DNA from: Martinezella lusitana
GTDB lineage: Bacteria; Pseudomonadota; Alphaproteobacteria; Rhizobiales; Rhizobiaceae
Direction: 5' to 3'
DNA length: 64,000 nucleotides
Assembly (NCBI RefSeq): GCF_014207095.1
Contig: NZ_JACHBG010000014.1
Coordinates: 1 to 64,000 of the forward strand
The position numbers were made by a program, and so were the translations under genes. The notes under the pieces were generated by a model. That model saw only the letters and a list, made by a program, of their open reading frames with translations. It searched no databases and had not been told where the DNA came from. Shown here one piece after another: positions 1 through 8,492 of the stretch (position 1 is the stretch's first letter; each line of letters starts with the position of its first letter).

Positions 1-163
1 GCGGCCAAGCGGACATTTCTACTTTGCCAGACAGAAGACATTCCAACTCCTCCGCCACATCTCATGTAGCAGGGTACATTCTATTTCCAAGTGCGCCAGC
101 TCTTGATCGCTCGGAAGCGGCCCTTGCTGATGCAGCATGAGCGGATCGGCGATTAAGCCCTTA
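1..163. other. window edge, no gene recognised
   Basis: This is the stretch between the window edge and the stop codon of the agmatine deiminase-family gene. Open frames here are short and mostly overlap that gene on other frames. I see no convincing ribosome-binding site, hairpin with T-run or RNA gene in it. Confidence 0.5.
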
Positions 164-1267
164 TCAGACTTTCGGCTGCTCATGCGTTGCGCAATGGATG
201 CCGCCGCCGACCTGGCCGACATTGTCGATATCGAGCATGACAATCTTACGCCCGGGATAAAGCTCTGTGAGAGTCGTCTTGGCCTTTTCATCAGCTTTTC
301 GGTCGCCGAACTGGGCGGCGATCACGGCGCCGTTGCAAACATAGTAATTCACATAGGACGAGACGAAATCGTCTGCATCGACGCGAATGTTGGAAGGCTC
401 AGGCAGTACGACCAAGTCGAGCTTACGACCTTCTGCATCGGTCGCTTTGGCCAGGATGTCATGTGTCTCGAAGGCTGAGGCAGACCATGGGTCACTCTTG
501 TCAATCTTATCTCCCATCTGGATCAGAACGACGCCCGGTTTTACAAATCGCGCCAAAGCATCGATGTGATAATCCGTGATGTCCGCGCCCTTGATGCCGG
601 GCGCCCAGACGACCTTCTTGGCTCCCATGGTTTCCAACAGCATCGCTTCGATTTCGGCCTTGGATCCATGATTGCGGTTCGGATTGATGAAGGTGCTTTC
701 ATGCGCGATCAACGTGCCATGGCCGTCGGTCTCCACGCCTCCTGCCTCTCCCACCAGCCCTGAATCGAAAACCGGGATACCCAGGCGCTCGGCCACGCGC
801 GCGGCGATCCGCCCGTCATTATCGTGCACCTGCTTGTTGCCCCAGCCGTTGAAATTGAACTGGGTAAGCGCAAGACCACCCTTCCCGTCAACGACAAAGG
901 AAGGTCCGGAATCCCTGCACCACAGGTCGTCGGTCGGAATGTCCCAGAGTTCGACCTTGGCGGAGATGCGCTTTCTGATGGCCGTGTGATGCTCTGCTGC
1001 AGCCATCATGACGACCGGTTCGAAATCGACGATCGCGTTGGCAATCTTGGCGATCGTGCCCTGAAGATCGTACAGGAAATCGGGATCCTCATAGACCTTT
1101 GAATTGTTCGGCCATTGCATGAAAGTGCGTTCATGCGGATCGGTTTCCTCCGGATACCAGAAACCGCTGCTGTTGGCAGCCGACTTCGCACCTGCAATGC
1201 GGGAAAACACGGAGAGCCCTCCGGCCAAGGCGGCGGCTCGTAGCAACGTGCGGCGAGGCATAATCAT
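164..1267 (-). CDS. agmatine deiminase family protein with Tat signal
   Basis: Probable member of the peptidyl-arginine/agmatine deiminase family (PF04371), which hydrolyses agmatine or a similar guanidino compound to an N-carbamoyl product and ammonia. The 367-residue product ends with the family's catalytic block GGGIHC; the nucleophilic cysteine is about residue 359. The middle contains the typical FNFNGWGNK stretch. The N-terminus has twin arginines (PRRTLL) followed by an alanine-rich hydrophobic segment ending in AGA, so export by the Tat pathway is likely, unlike cytoplasmic AguA. The start at 1267 has AGGGAA about nine bases upstream; the ATG at 1261 is an alternative. The open frame runs further upstream without an SD. 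No polyamine genes lie beside it, so the physiological substrate is an inference. Confidence 0.85.
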   Translation of the reverse strand: MIMPRRTLLRAAALAGGLSVFSRIAGAKSAANSSGFWYPEETDPHERTFMQWPNNSKVYEDPDFLYDLQGTIAKIANAIVDFEPVVMMAAAEHHTAIRKRISAKVELWDIPTDDLWCRDSGPSFVVDGKGGLALTQFNFNGWGNKQVHDNDGRIAARVAERLGIPVFDSGLVGEAGGVETDGHGTLIAHESTFINPNRNHGSKAEIEAMLLETMGAKKVVWAPGIKGADITDYHIDALARFVKPGVVLIQMGDKIDKSDPWSASAFETHDILAKATDAEGRKLDLVVLPEPSNIRVDADDFVSSYVNYYVCNGAVIAAQFGDRKADEKAKTTLTELYPGRKIVMLDIDNVGQVGGGIHCATHEQPKV

Positions 1268-1445
1268 GGCGCCATTCCCTGTTAGGTTGAGTGGGAGTAT
1301 GCGACTTCGCGGCGGTTTAGGCAACATGGGCCGGCTTTCCGCCGCGGGCATCACACCACCCTCGCCTCAGCACTCCCCGGCGATCTCATGTCACCGAGGT
1401 CGAACGCTAGAAGCGAGACCAGTGCTTTCGTATCAGGTGGAAAGC

Positions 1446-2300
1446 TCAGTTGGCTGAGGTTTGCTTCGGCGCGCCGGTTGTCACCGTCGCCGTCGTTGCT
1501 GCCGGCTTGAGATAGGTGTCCAGGAGATCGGCCATCTTGTCGTCGCGAATCTCGGCCGTCTTCTCGCCCATGACCACACCGACGACGCTGCGGCCGTTCT
1601 TTGTCGCCGATGTCACGAGGTTGTAGCCGGAGGCATCCGTATACCCGGTCTTGATGCCGTTTGCGCCGGCATAGCGATACATCAGATTGTTGTGGCCGCG
1701 CAGTTTCATGCCGCGAAATTTCATGCCACGCATCGAGAAGAGCTTGAACTCTTCCGGAAAGTCCCGCATCAGCGCAACGCCGAGCGTCGCCATGTCGTGG
1801 GCCGTCGTCACTTGCTCAGGATCCGGCAGGCCCGATGGATTCTTGAAGACGGTCTTGCTCATACCGATGCGATGGGCCTTTTCCGTCATCATCTTGCCAA
1901 AGCTATCTTCGGAACCGGCAAGCTGCTCTCCGATCGCTACCGCCGCGTCATTCGCCGAGAGAACGATGATGCCTTCGACGGCCTCGCGCACCGTTACCTT
2001 GCGGCCGGCACCGACAGCAAACTTGAAGGGCTCCTTGCTCTCGGCATTCTCCGACATGGTCAATTTCTGATCCCACTTCAGCCGCCCTTGGTGCAAGGCT
2101 TCGAAGGCGAGATAGAGCGTCATCATCTTGGTCAGCGAAGCCGGAAAATTCAGCTCATCCTGGTTCGTCGCCTCGAGCACCTGGCCGCTATGCACGTCCA
2201 CGACATAGCTCGCCTGCCCTGCTGCCGCCGCCGAAACGATCCCGAGAAACGATAAGGTCGACATGGCCGTAGCGAGAAGCAATGAGGTTGTCTTGAGCAT
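1446..2300 (-). CDS. D-alanyl-D-alanine carboxypeptidase (peptidase S11)
   Basis: Periplasmic low-molecular-weight penicillin-binding protein that trims the terminal D-Ala from peptidoglycan pentapeptides. The 284-residue protein begins with a signal peptide of about 27 residues ending in AAAA-G. All three serine-acylase motifs are present: SLTK with Ser55 and Lys58, SAND at 115-118, and KTG at 217-219. It is shorter than E. coli DacA because the long C-terminal beta domain and membrane anchor are absent; the C-terminus is a low-complexity Ala/Thr tail. Residues 189-202 contain a near-repeat RGMKFRGMKLRG just before the KTG region. It appears to be monocistronic on the minus strand. Confidence 0.92.
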   Translation of the reverse strand: MLKTTSLLLATAMSTLSFLGIVSAAAAGQASYVVDVHSGQVLEATNQDELNFPASLTKMMTLYLAFEALHQGRLKWDQKLTMSENAESKEPFKFAVGAGRKVTVREAVEGIIVLSANDAAVAIGEQLAGSEDSFGKMMTEKAHRIGMSKTVFKNPSGLPDPEQVTTAHDMATLGVALMRDFPEEFKLFSMRGMKFRGMKLRGHNNLMYRYAGANGIKTGYTDASGYNLVTSATKNGRSVVGVVMGEKTAEIRDDKMADLLDTYLKPAATTATVTTGAPKQTSAN

Positions 2301-2551
2301 GAATTTCTAAAGTCTCTTTGATTGGCGTGTTGGGCAGCTTCGATCGCCGAACAGAGCAACGTAGCCGCGCGCTTTCGAGGGTGATGGATTAGTCAAATCT
2401 ATGGCGGAATGAAGAACGGCGCTATCAAAAAACGGGCAGATGGAAATAACCCCCTGCTCTTTTCAAGATGCGCTCGTCGCGATCTCGCCCCTCGCGCGAA
2501 AAGCACCAGAATTGTTGCTCGAAGATACAATCATGCAGAGGTATTTGACCC

Positions 2552-2776
2552 TCAGGTCCAGTACCATGACTTGCCGATTTCCGAGCGCGCTTCGCTTCGC
2601 GTCACGCCGATATCCTCAAGCTGGTCGTCAGTCAGTTCGCCCAGATCGCGCCGGCTGTCCCGTTTTTCAAAGTAAGACCAAGCAGCGGCGACTGCGCGCC
2701 ACAAGACCCCGGGTTTGCGCTTGCTCCCGGCAACGCCTGATATTGCCACCACCAATTTTTCCGCATCGATCGCCAT
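2552..2776 (-). CDS. DUF1127 family small protein
   Basis: A 74-residue protein whose C-terminal half matches the DUF1127 (YjiS-like) pattern: an aromatic, charged helix (WSYFEKRDSRRDL), then GELTDDQLEDIGVTRSEA. Such proteins are abundant in Rhizobiales. Some have been linked to regulatory or RNA-related roles, but no function can be read from this copy. It is divergent from the LysR gene at 2880, with about 100 bases between them, so the regulator may control it; that is an inference from position only. Confidence 0.8.
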   Translation of the reverse strand: MAIDAEKLVVAISGVAGSKRKPGVLWRAVAAAWSYFEKRDSRRDLGELTDDQLEDIGVTRSEARSEIGKSWYWT

Positions 2777-2879
2777 CTACATGCTCCCATACCTGCCGCA
2801 TCGGACGGGCCAAAGATGCACTGGCGCTTACCGCGAATGAAGCTTATGCTCCTAATGCAATCCATAAGGAATTCTTTTG

Positions 2880-3773
2880 ATGCTGAACCTGGATCAACTT
2901 GCCGCCTTCGTCGGCGTCGTCGATCTCGGCAGTTTCACCGCGGCAGCCGACAGGATTGGGCTCACGCAGCCGGCCATAAGCTTGCAGGTGAAACTTCTGG
3001 AAAAGCGCCTCGGTGTTCGACTGATCGAGCGCGTGGGTCGTCGGGCGCAGCCATCGCCGGCGGGGATCGAACTCCTCCCGCATGCTCGCCGGATATTTGA
3101 CGACTGCGCAATGGCGGAAGAGGCGATGACGCCCTATCGCGAGGGATCGGCCGGACGGGTGCGGATCGGTACGGGCGGCACCGCGTCCATCCACCTGCTG
3201 CCTCGAGCGATTGCCGCAGCCAAGAAGCGCATGCCGGAGCTTGAGATCATCGTGCGCCTCGGAAATACCGATGACATACTACGCGACATCGAAGCGAACA
3301 GGTTGGATCTGGCCGTGATCACCCTGCCCGCTTCCGGCCGCTCGCTGGAAATCGAACCGTTTTACGACGATGAGATTCTCGCTGTCGCGCCAAAGGGCAG
3401 CACGATCCCACCGGACGGCCCGGATGCCGAGTTCATGAGGGACAAGACGCTGATGCTCTACGAAGGCGGCAACACGCGCCACATGACCAATGAGTGGTTC
3501 GTCGCCGCAGGAGTTGGGCCCGATCCATCAATGGAATTCGGGAGCGTGGAGGCCATTAAGGAGCTTGTTGCTGCCGGCCTGGGTTGGTCGTTGCTGCCGG
3601 CCATGGCGCTGAAGAACGGAAACCAGGATGATCTGGCGACATCCCCTATCCGGCCCCGGCTTGTGCGCCAGCTCGGCATGGCACTTCGCCGCGACAAGCA
3701 CCTGACGAAAGGCCTTCGCGAAATCATGAAATGTCTTCGCGAATTCCACAGCAGTCGCACTTTGGAGTCCTAG
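2880..3773 (+). CDS. LysR family transcriptional regulator
   Basis: A 297-residue one-component regulator. The N-terminal winged helix-turn-helix is clear in roughly residues 2-60: LDQLAAFVGVVDLGSFTAAA, then the recognition region TQPAISLQVKLLEKRLGVRLIER split by normal spacing. The remaining ~200 residues form the periplasmic-binding-protein-like effector domain. The ATG at 2880 has AAGGA at 2867-2871, a good distance; a TTG one codon upstream is in frame but less likely. It is divergent from the DUF1127 gene. No metabolic gene adjoins it, so its ligand cannot be inferred. Confidence 0.92.
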   Translation: MLNLDQLAAFVGVVDLGSFTAAADRIGLTQPAISLQVKLLEKRLGVRLIERVGRRAQPSPAGIELLPHARRIFDDCAMAEEAMTPYREGSAGRVRIGTGGTASIHLLPRAIAAAKKRMPELEIIVRLGNTDDILRDIEANRLDLAVITLPASGRSLEIEPFYDDEILAVAPKGSTIPPDGPDAEFMRDKTLMLYEGGNTRHMTNEWFVAAGVGPDPSMEFGSVEAIKELVAAGLGWSLLPAMALKNGNQDDLATSPIRPRLVRQLGMALRRDKHLTKGLREIMKCLREFHSSRTLES

Positions 3774-4035
3774 CTGGGGTCGTCTCGCGAACCGCCGTCC
3801 CATACGCGAAATCCACGTTGCTAGCGGTAGCATACCCGAGGGAGAGCGCACCGGATTCCATGACCGCGTCTCATCGGCAACTCCCGAACACGCAATCTAA
3901 CATTCGCGTGGGACTTGTGACCGATTGACTCTTGAACGTCGCCACGGAATCGGCAAAATTCATCGTATCAATGTTTCCCCTGAGATACGAACCCGTCCAC
4001 GGGCCCGCCTCGTTTGAAATTACCTGGATAAGAGC

Positions 4036-5925
4036 GTGAGCAGCGATTCATCAAGAAACGCGGCGAAGTCATTGACTTCGCGCGCGCATGTCAATGCGGC
4101 CGGTTGGGGGAAAGGTCTCTCGACGATCGTGCGGATCACCCATATGACGCTGCGTCATCCTTGGCAGACCAGCTTGGCCATCGGGGCCACTTTTGTAGCT
4201 GCAACGTTGCAGCTGATGATACCGCGCCTGCTTGGCCGCGCGGTCGATCAGACGCAGACAGCCGTCGCCGGTGGTGCTGCCGGCCAGATCGCCGATGGTG
4301 CGTTGATGACAACAGCCCTGCTGCTGCTGGTCATCAGCATTCTGCGCGGCCTGTTCACGATGGTGCAGAACTACTATAGCGAGTCCGTCGGCCATCACAT
4401 GGGCTATGAGCTCAGACTCGCCTGCTACGAGAAGATCCAACAACTCTCTTTCAGCTTCCACGACAAGGTGCATTCCGGCGATCTCATCACCGTCGGCCTG
4501 CTCGATCTTGAAGGCGTGCGCATGTATTTCTCGACCGCGCTGGTGCGCATGCTGCTGCTCACCATGCTGATCGGCGTCGGCGCCTATATGCTTTTGTCGA
4601 CGGATGTCGTGCTTGGCCTGCTCGCCTTGAGCTTCGTGCCCTTTGTCGCATGGCGGTCCTCCGTAACGCAGTTGCGGCTTCGGGCGACCTGGCTCGACCT
4701 GCAGGAACGCCTTTCAGTGCTGACGCGCGTGATGGAGGAAAATCTCGGCGGTATCCGTGTCGTTCGAGCCTTTGCTGCGCAGATGCATGAGATCATGAAA
4801 TTCGACAGGGCATCACAGAACGCCTTGCATCTCGCTCACCAGCGAGTCGGCATCCGCGTCATCAACACCAGCGCGATGAATCTTTCGTTCTTCATCGCCA
4901 TGGGGCTCGTGCTCTGGATCGGTGGACTTAAGGTGATTTCAGGCGAAATCAGCGTCGGCACCCTCGCCTCCTTTCTGACCTTCATGACCATTCTGCAGAT
5001 GCCGGTGCGTCAACTCGGGCTGATGGTCAATGCTTTCGCGCGTGCCTCGACCTGCGGCTCACGCCTGTTCGCATTGCTCGATCTCGATATCCCTATCAAG
5101 GATGCTCCGGATGCCAAACCGCTTGTCGTGACTGAAGGGAAGCTGCGTTTCGAGAATGTCGACTTCAGCTATCCCGGCCCGGAAAAGCGACCGGTACTGA
5201 CCAATATCTCGTTCGAGGCCAGACGTGGCGAGACGATCGGCATCGTTGGACCGCCGGGGAGCGGTAAGTCGACCATCGCCCACCTGATCCCACGATTCTA
5301 CGACGTCACGGGCGGCCGCGTCACGATCGATGGCCAGGATATCCGCAAGGCGACGCTGCAATCGCTGCGGCAGAACGTTGCCGTCGTGCAACAGGATTCC
5401 TTCCTGTTCACGACGAGCATCGAAAACAACATCGCCTATGGCGACCCTTGGGCGAAAGAAACCCGCATCGAGCGCGCAGCTGAATCGGCGCAGCTGCACA
5501 ACTATATTCTCGGCCTGCCGGCCGGCTATACGACTGTTGTCGGTGAGCGCGGCGTGTCGCTCTCGGGTGGCCAGCGCCAGCGCCTGACGATCGCGCGGAC
5601 ACTAATGCTGAAACCGGCCGTCATGGTGTTCGACGATTCCACCGCCGCCATCGACGCGGCGACGGAACAACGCATCCGCAGCGCCATGAAACGCTTTGCC
5701 CGCGACCGGGTGACGCTCATCGTGGCGCATAGGCTAAGTTCGCTGATGCACGCCGACCAGATCCTGTTCATCGAGAATGGCGAGATCGTCGAGCGCGGCA
5801 CTCATGAGCAGCTTCTAGCTGCCGGAGGGCGTTACAAGGCGCTTTACGATCTGCAGGTTCGCCCGGAGGATGACGTCGTCAAGACATCAGCCGGCACGCT
5901 CGAAAGAGCGAAAAGGGAGGTCTGA
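4036..5925 (+). CDS. ABC exporter half-transporter, subunit 1 (degenerate ATP site)
   Basis: Fused membrane-plus-ATPase half of a type IV ABC exporter (MsbA/multidrug class), 629 residues. Six membrane helices occupy roughly residues 35-335. The nucleotide-binding domain has Walker A GPPGSGKST near 405, Q-loop VVQQD, signature LSGGQ at 509-513 and H-loop IVAHR. The residue after Walker B is Asp534 (VFDDST) where catalytic Glu is expected, so this half contributes the poorly hydrolysing site of a heterodimer. Translation likely begins at GTG 4036. Its stop lies two bases before the ATG of subunit 2, and the SD for subunit 2 (AAAAGGGAGG) lies inside its 3' end, which suggests translational coupling. 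Substrate unknown. Confidence 0.93.
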   Translation: MSSDSSRNAAKSLTSRAHVNAAGWGKGLSTIVRITHMTLRHPWQTSLAIGATFVAATLQLMIPRLLGRAVDQTQTAVAGGAAGQIADGALMTTALLLLVISILRGLFTMVQNYYSESVGHHMGYELRLACYEKIQQLSFSFHDKVHSGDLITVGLLDLEGVRMYFSTALVRMLLLTMLIGVGAYMLLSTDVVLGLLALSFVPFVAWRSSVTQLRLRATWLDLQERLSVLTRVMEENLGGIRVVRAFAAQMHEIMKFDRASQNALHLAHQRVGIRVINTSAMNLSFFIAMGLVLWIGGLKVISGEISVGTLASFLTFMTILQMPVRQLGLMVNAFARASTCGSRLFALLDLDIPIKDAPDAKPLVVTEGKLRFENVDFSYPGPEKRPVLTNISFEARRGETIGIVGPPGSGKSTIAHLIPRFYDVTGGRVTIDGQDIRKATLQSLRQNVAVVQQDSFLFTTSIENNIAYGDPWAKETRIERAAESAQLHNYILGLPAGYTTVVGERGVSLSGGQRQRLTIARTLMLKPAVMVFDDSTAAIDAATEQRIRSAMKRFARDRVTLIVAHRLSSLMHADQILFIENGEIVERGTHEQLLAAGGRYKALYDLQVRPEDDVVKTSAGTLERAKREV

Positions 5926-5927
5926 CG

Positions 5928-7829
5928 ATGTCAGAAATTACGGAAACCGAGCGCAACGACGTGCGCGAAGATGGACGTCGCCCTCCCCGCGCCGTGGTCG
6001 GTTCGCACCGCGTCGAAGAGGAAATCTTCGGCAAGGTCTTCGACAGCAAGATCATTGGGCGCATCTGGGCCTTCGTCAGCCCCTATCGTCGCCAGATCTA
6101 TATTTCGGTGATCGCCGTCCTGCTGTTCACTGCGTCGCAGATCGTCATCCCGCTCGTCATTCGCCACGCGATCGACAATGCGATGGCGCCAGGCGCCATC
6201 GACTACTCGGCGCTCTGGCTGTCGCTGACGATCTTCGCTGCGGCAATCCTGGTCAATTACGGCGCGAGCTACGTGCAGGAAACCTATGTCGGCCAGGTGG
6301 CCGAAGAAGTACTGTTCGACATACGCCGGGCGATGTTTGCGCATCTGCAGCGGGTATCGCTCTCTTTCATGGACAAGACCGAAGTCGGACGGTTGATGTC
6401 GCGCCTACAGGGCGACGTTAACTCCATGCAGGAATTCCTTGAAACTTCTGTGCTTTCCGTCGGCGACATCGCACTGCTTTTCGGCATCGTCGTCGTCATG
6501 CTGTCACTCGATTTCCGGTTGGGACTGCTGACACTTTCCGTCATGCCGATCCTGTTCATCGTCCGGCTGTTCTGGCTGCCGAAGGCGCGCGTCGCCTTCA
6601 TGAACGCCCACGAAACCAACTCCATCACCAATGGCGCACTGGCGGAAGCCATCCATGGCGTGCGCGCCGTGCAGGGCATGCATCGGCAAGGCGTCAACTT
6701 CGCTCTCTTCGACGACAAGGCTCACGCCAACTTGAAGTCGCACCTGACGGCTGCGCGCTATGCCCAGATCATGGTGCCGATCGTCGATACGCTGACCGGC
6801 ATGGCAATGGCGATCGTCATCATCGTCGGCGGCTCGATGGTGCTGAACCACAAGCTCGATGTCGGCATCATGGTCGCCTTCCTGTTCTACATCCAGCGCT
6901 TCTTCGATCCGATCCGCTCGCTCACCATGCAGTATTCGGTCATGCAGCGCGCCATGGCTTCCGGCCAGCGGCTTACGGAGGTTCTGGACGTTCCGATCGA
7001 CATCAAGGATGCGCCCGACGCCACGGAGCTTTCGCGCGACATGGACGGCTCCGTCGAGTTCCGCGATGTCGTCTTCGGCTACAATCCCCAGCATCCGGTG
7101 CTGAAGAATGTCAGCTTCAAGGTCAATCCCGGGGAAACCGTGGCGTTGATCGGCCCGACGGGTTCAGGTAAATCCAGCTCCATGGCGCTGATCCATCGCT
7201 TCTATGACGTGCAGCAGGGCCAGGTGCTGGTCGGCGGGCACGATGTCCGATCCCTCACCCAGGTTTCGCTCGGCCGACAGATCGCCATGGTGCTGCAGGA
7301 ACCCTTCCTCTTCACCGGTTCGGTGCTGGAAAACATTCGTTACAACAAGGATGAGGCGACCCGCGAAGAAATCATCGAGGCGGCAAAGGCAGTCGGGGCG
7401 CATGAGTTCATCATGAAGCTGCCCGATGGCTACGACACCATTCTCGGCGAGCGTGGCGGCGGACTTTCGCTCGGCCAGCGCCAGCTTGTCAGTTTCGCGC
7501 GCGCACTCGTTGCGGATGCCAAGATCCTAGTGCTTGACGAAGCGACGGCGAATATCGACAGCTATACCGAGATGTTGATCCAGAAGGCGCTGGTAAAGCT
7601 GCTGGAAGGCCGGACAGGTCTCGTCATCGCACACCGACTGGCTACCATTCGCGAAGCGGACCGCATCATCGTGCTGCAAAACGGCCAGTTGCTCGAAAGC
7701 GGCAACCACCATCAGCTCATGGCGAACGGCAAGCTCTATTCGAAACTCTATAACCTCAACTACGCATCCTTCGACGATATTCCGGAGGAAGAGGTGACTG
7801 TTTCGGTCCCGGCAGAGTCGCGGACCTAG
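5928..7829 (+). CDS. ABC exporter half-transporter, subunit 2 (catalytic ATP site)
   Basis: Partner of the preceding gene, 633 residues, with six transmembrane helices in about residues 45-350 and an ATPase domain after about 375. Walker A is GPTGSGKSS, and Walker B with the catalytic glutamate is intact (VLDEAT). However, the signature at 513-517 reads LSLGQ instead of LSGGQ. In an assembled dimer this weak signature faces subunit 1's Asp534 site. Its own complete Walker A/B faces subunit 1's good LSGGQ, so one consensus and one degenerate site result, the arrangement known from TM287/288-type exporters. A strong terminator follows at 7862. The substrate could be a drug, lipid or peptide. 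Confidence 0.93.
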   Translation: MSEITETERNDVREDGRRPPRAVVGSHRVEEEIFGKVFDSKIIGRIWAFVSPYRRQIYISVIAVLLFTASQIVIPLVIRHAIDNAMAPGAIDYSALWLSLTIFAAAILVNYGASYVQETYVGQVAEEVLFDIRRAMFAHLQRVSLSFMDKTEVGRLMSRLQGDVNSMQEFLETSVLSVGDIALLFGIVVVMLSLDFRLGLLTLSVMPILFIVRLFWLPKARVAFMNAHETNSITNGALAEAIHGVRAVQGMHRQGVNFALFDDKAHANLKSHLTAARYAQIMVPIVDTLTGMAMAIVIIVGGSMVLNHKLDVGIMVAFLFYIQRFFDPIRSLTMQYSVMQRAMASGQRLTEVLDVPIDIKDAPDATELSRDMDGSVEFRDVVFGYNPQHPVLKNVSFKVNPGETVALIGPTGSGKSSSMALIHRFYDVQQGQVLVGGHDVRSLTQVSLGRQIAMVLQEPFLFTGSVLENIRYNKDEATREEIIEAAKAVGAHEFIMKLPDGYDTILGERGGGLSLGQRQLVSFARALVADAKILVLDEATANIDSYTEMLIQKALVKLLEGRTGLVIAHRLATIREADRIIVLQNGQLLESGNHHQLMANGKLYSKLYNLNYASFDDIPEEEVTVSVPAESRT

Positions 7830-7861
7830 GCCGATCGCAAGACAAACCGATATGTTTTCGC

Positions 7862-7892
7862 GCTCGCCTTTCTATCGAAAGGCGAGCTTTTT
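7862..7892 (+). terminator. intrinsic terminator after the ABC exporter operon
   Basis: An 11-bp perfect stem (7862-7872 with 7877-7887), loop TATC, followed directly by five Ts at 7888-7892. It lies 33 bases after the stop of the second ABC gene. Confidence 0.9.
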
Positions 7893-7925
7893 GTCGTCGT
7901 AGTCGATCTACCTCGCCTCCGACAC

Positions 7926-7950
7926 AGTAACTTGCATTATGATAGTTACT
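7926..7950. promoter_or_regulatory. inverted repeat, probable HxlR operator
   Basis: AGTAACT at 7926-7932 and its exact reverse complement AGTTACT at 7944-7950 are separated by 11 bases. The repeat sits 18 bases before the favoured ATG of the HxlR gene, where an autoregulatory operator is expected. It also overlaps the upstream candidate ATG at 7939, which argues for the later start. Confidence 0.6.
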
Positions 7951-7968
7951 CATGCTATCTGCGTCTCC

Positions 7969-8475
7969 ATGCAACGAACCAGCTTTAGCAATTTCAAATG
8001 CCCTGCCGCCCGTGCGCTCGAAAGCGTCGGCGATTGGTGGAGCATTCTGATCCTGCGCGATGCATTTCAGGGGCTGAGCAGGTTCGACGAATTTCAGAGA
8101 AATCTCGGTGTCGCGCCGAACATCCTCACCCGGCGGCTGAAGCACCTAACCGAGGAAGGCCTGTTCGAGCGACGTCTCTACAATGAGCGGCCGCCACGCT
8201 ACGAATATGTGCTGACCGGCAAAGGTCGCGACTTCTTCCCCGTTCTGATGGCGCTTTTCACATGGGGCAATCAGCATCTCCCAGCTGAGGAGGTCGCCAT
8301 GCGACTGGCCGACGCGAACACCGGAGAAGACCGGGATCCGCTTTTGATCGACAGGGTAACCGGCCGCGCTTTTCATCCCGAAGACACCATTCTGGTGCCG
8401 GGGCCGGCTGCAGACGATGCCGTTCACGAGCGCATCGCCGAGATGAAAGCTTGGTTTATGGGCTTCGACGCCTGA
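7969..8475 (+). CDS. HxlR family winged-helix regulator
   Basis: A 168-residue regulator. The HxlR domain spans about residues 10-100: FKCPAARALESVGDWWSILI, a recognition region with NILTRRLKHL, and the wing ERPPRYEYVLTGKG. A cysteine at residue 11 sits at the start of the domain, the position used for redox or electrophile sensing in YodB-type members; sensing here is an inference. The distal ~65 residues extend the family core. The ATG at 7969 is favoured because the upstream ATG at 7939 lies inside the palindrome 7926-7950; neither has a strong SD. Its stop lies 17 bases before the FabF-like gene, so the two are probably co-transcribed. Confidence 0.88.
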   Translation: MQRTSFSNFKCPAARALESVGDWWSILILRDAFQGLSRFDEFQRNLGVAPNILTRRLKHLTEEGLFERRLYNERPPRYEYVLTGKGRDFFPVLMALFTWGNQHLPAEEVAMRLADANTGEDRDPLLIDRVTGRAFHPEDTILVPGPAADDAVHERIAEMKAWFMGFDA

Positions 8476-8492
8476 CTTAATAGGAGCAAGAC

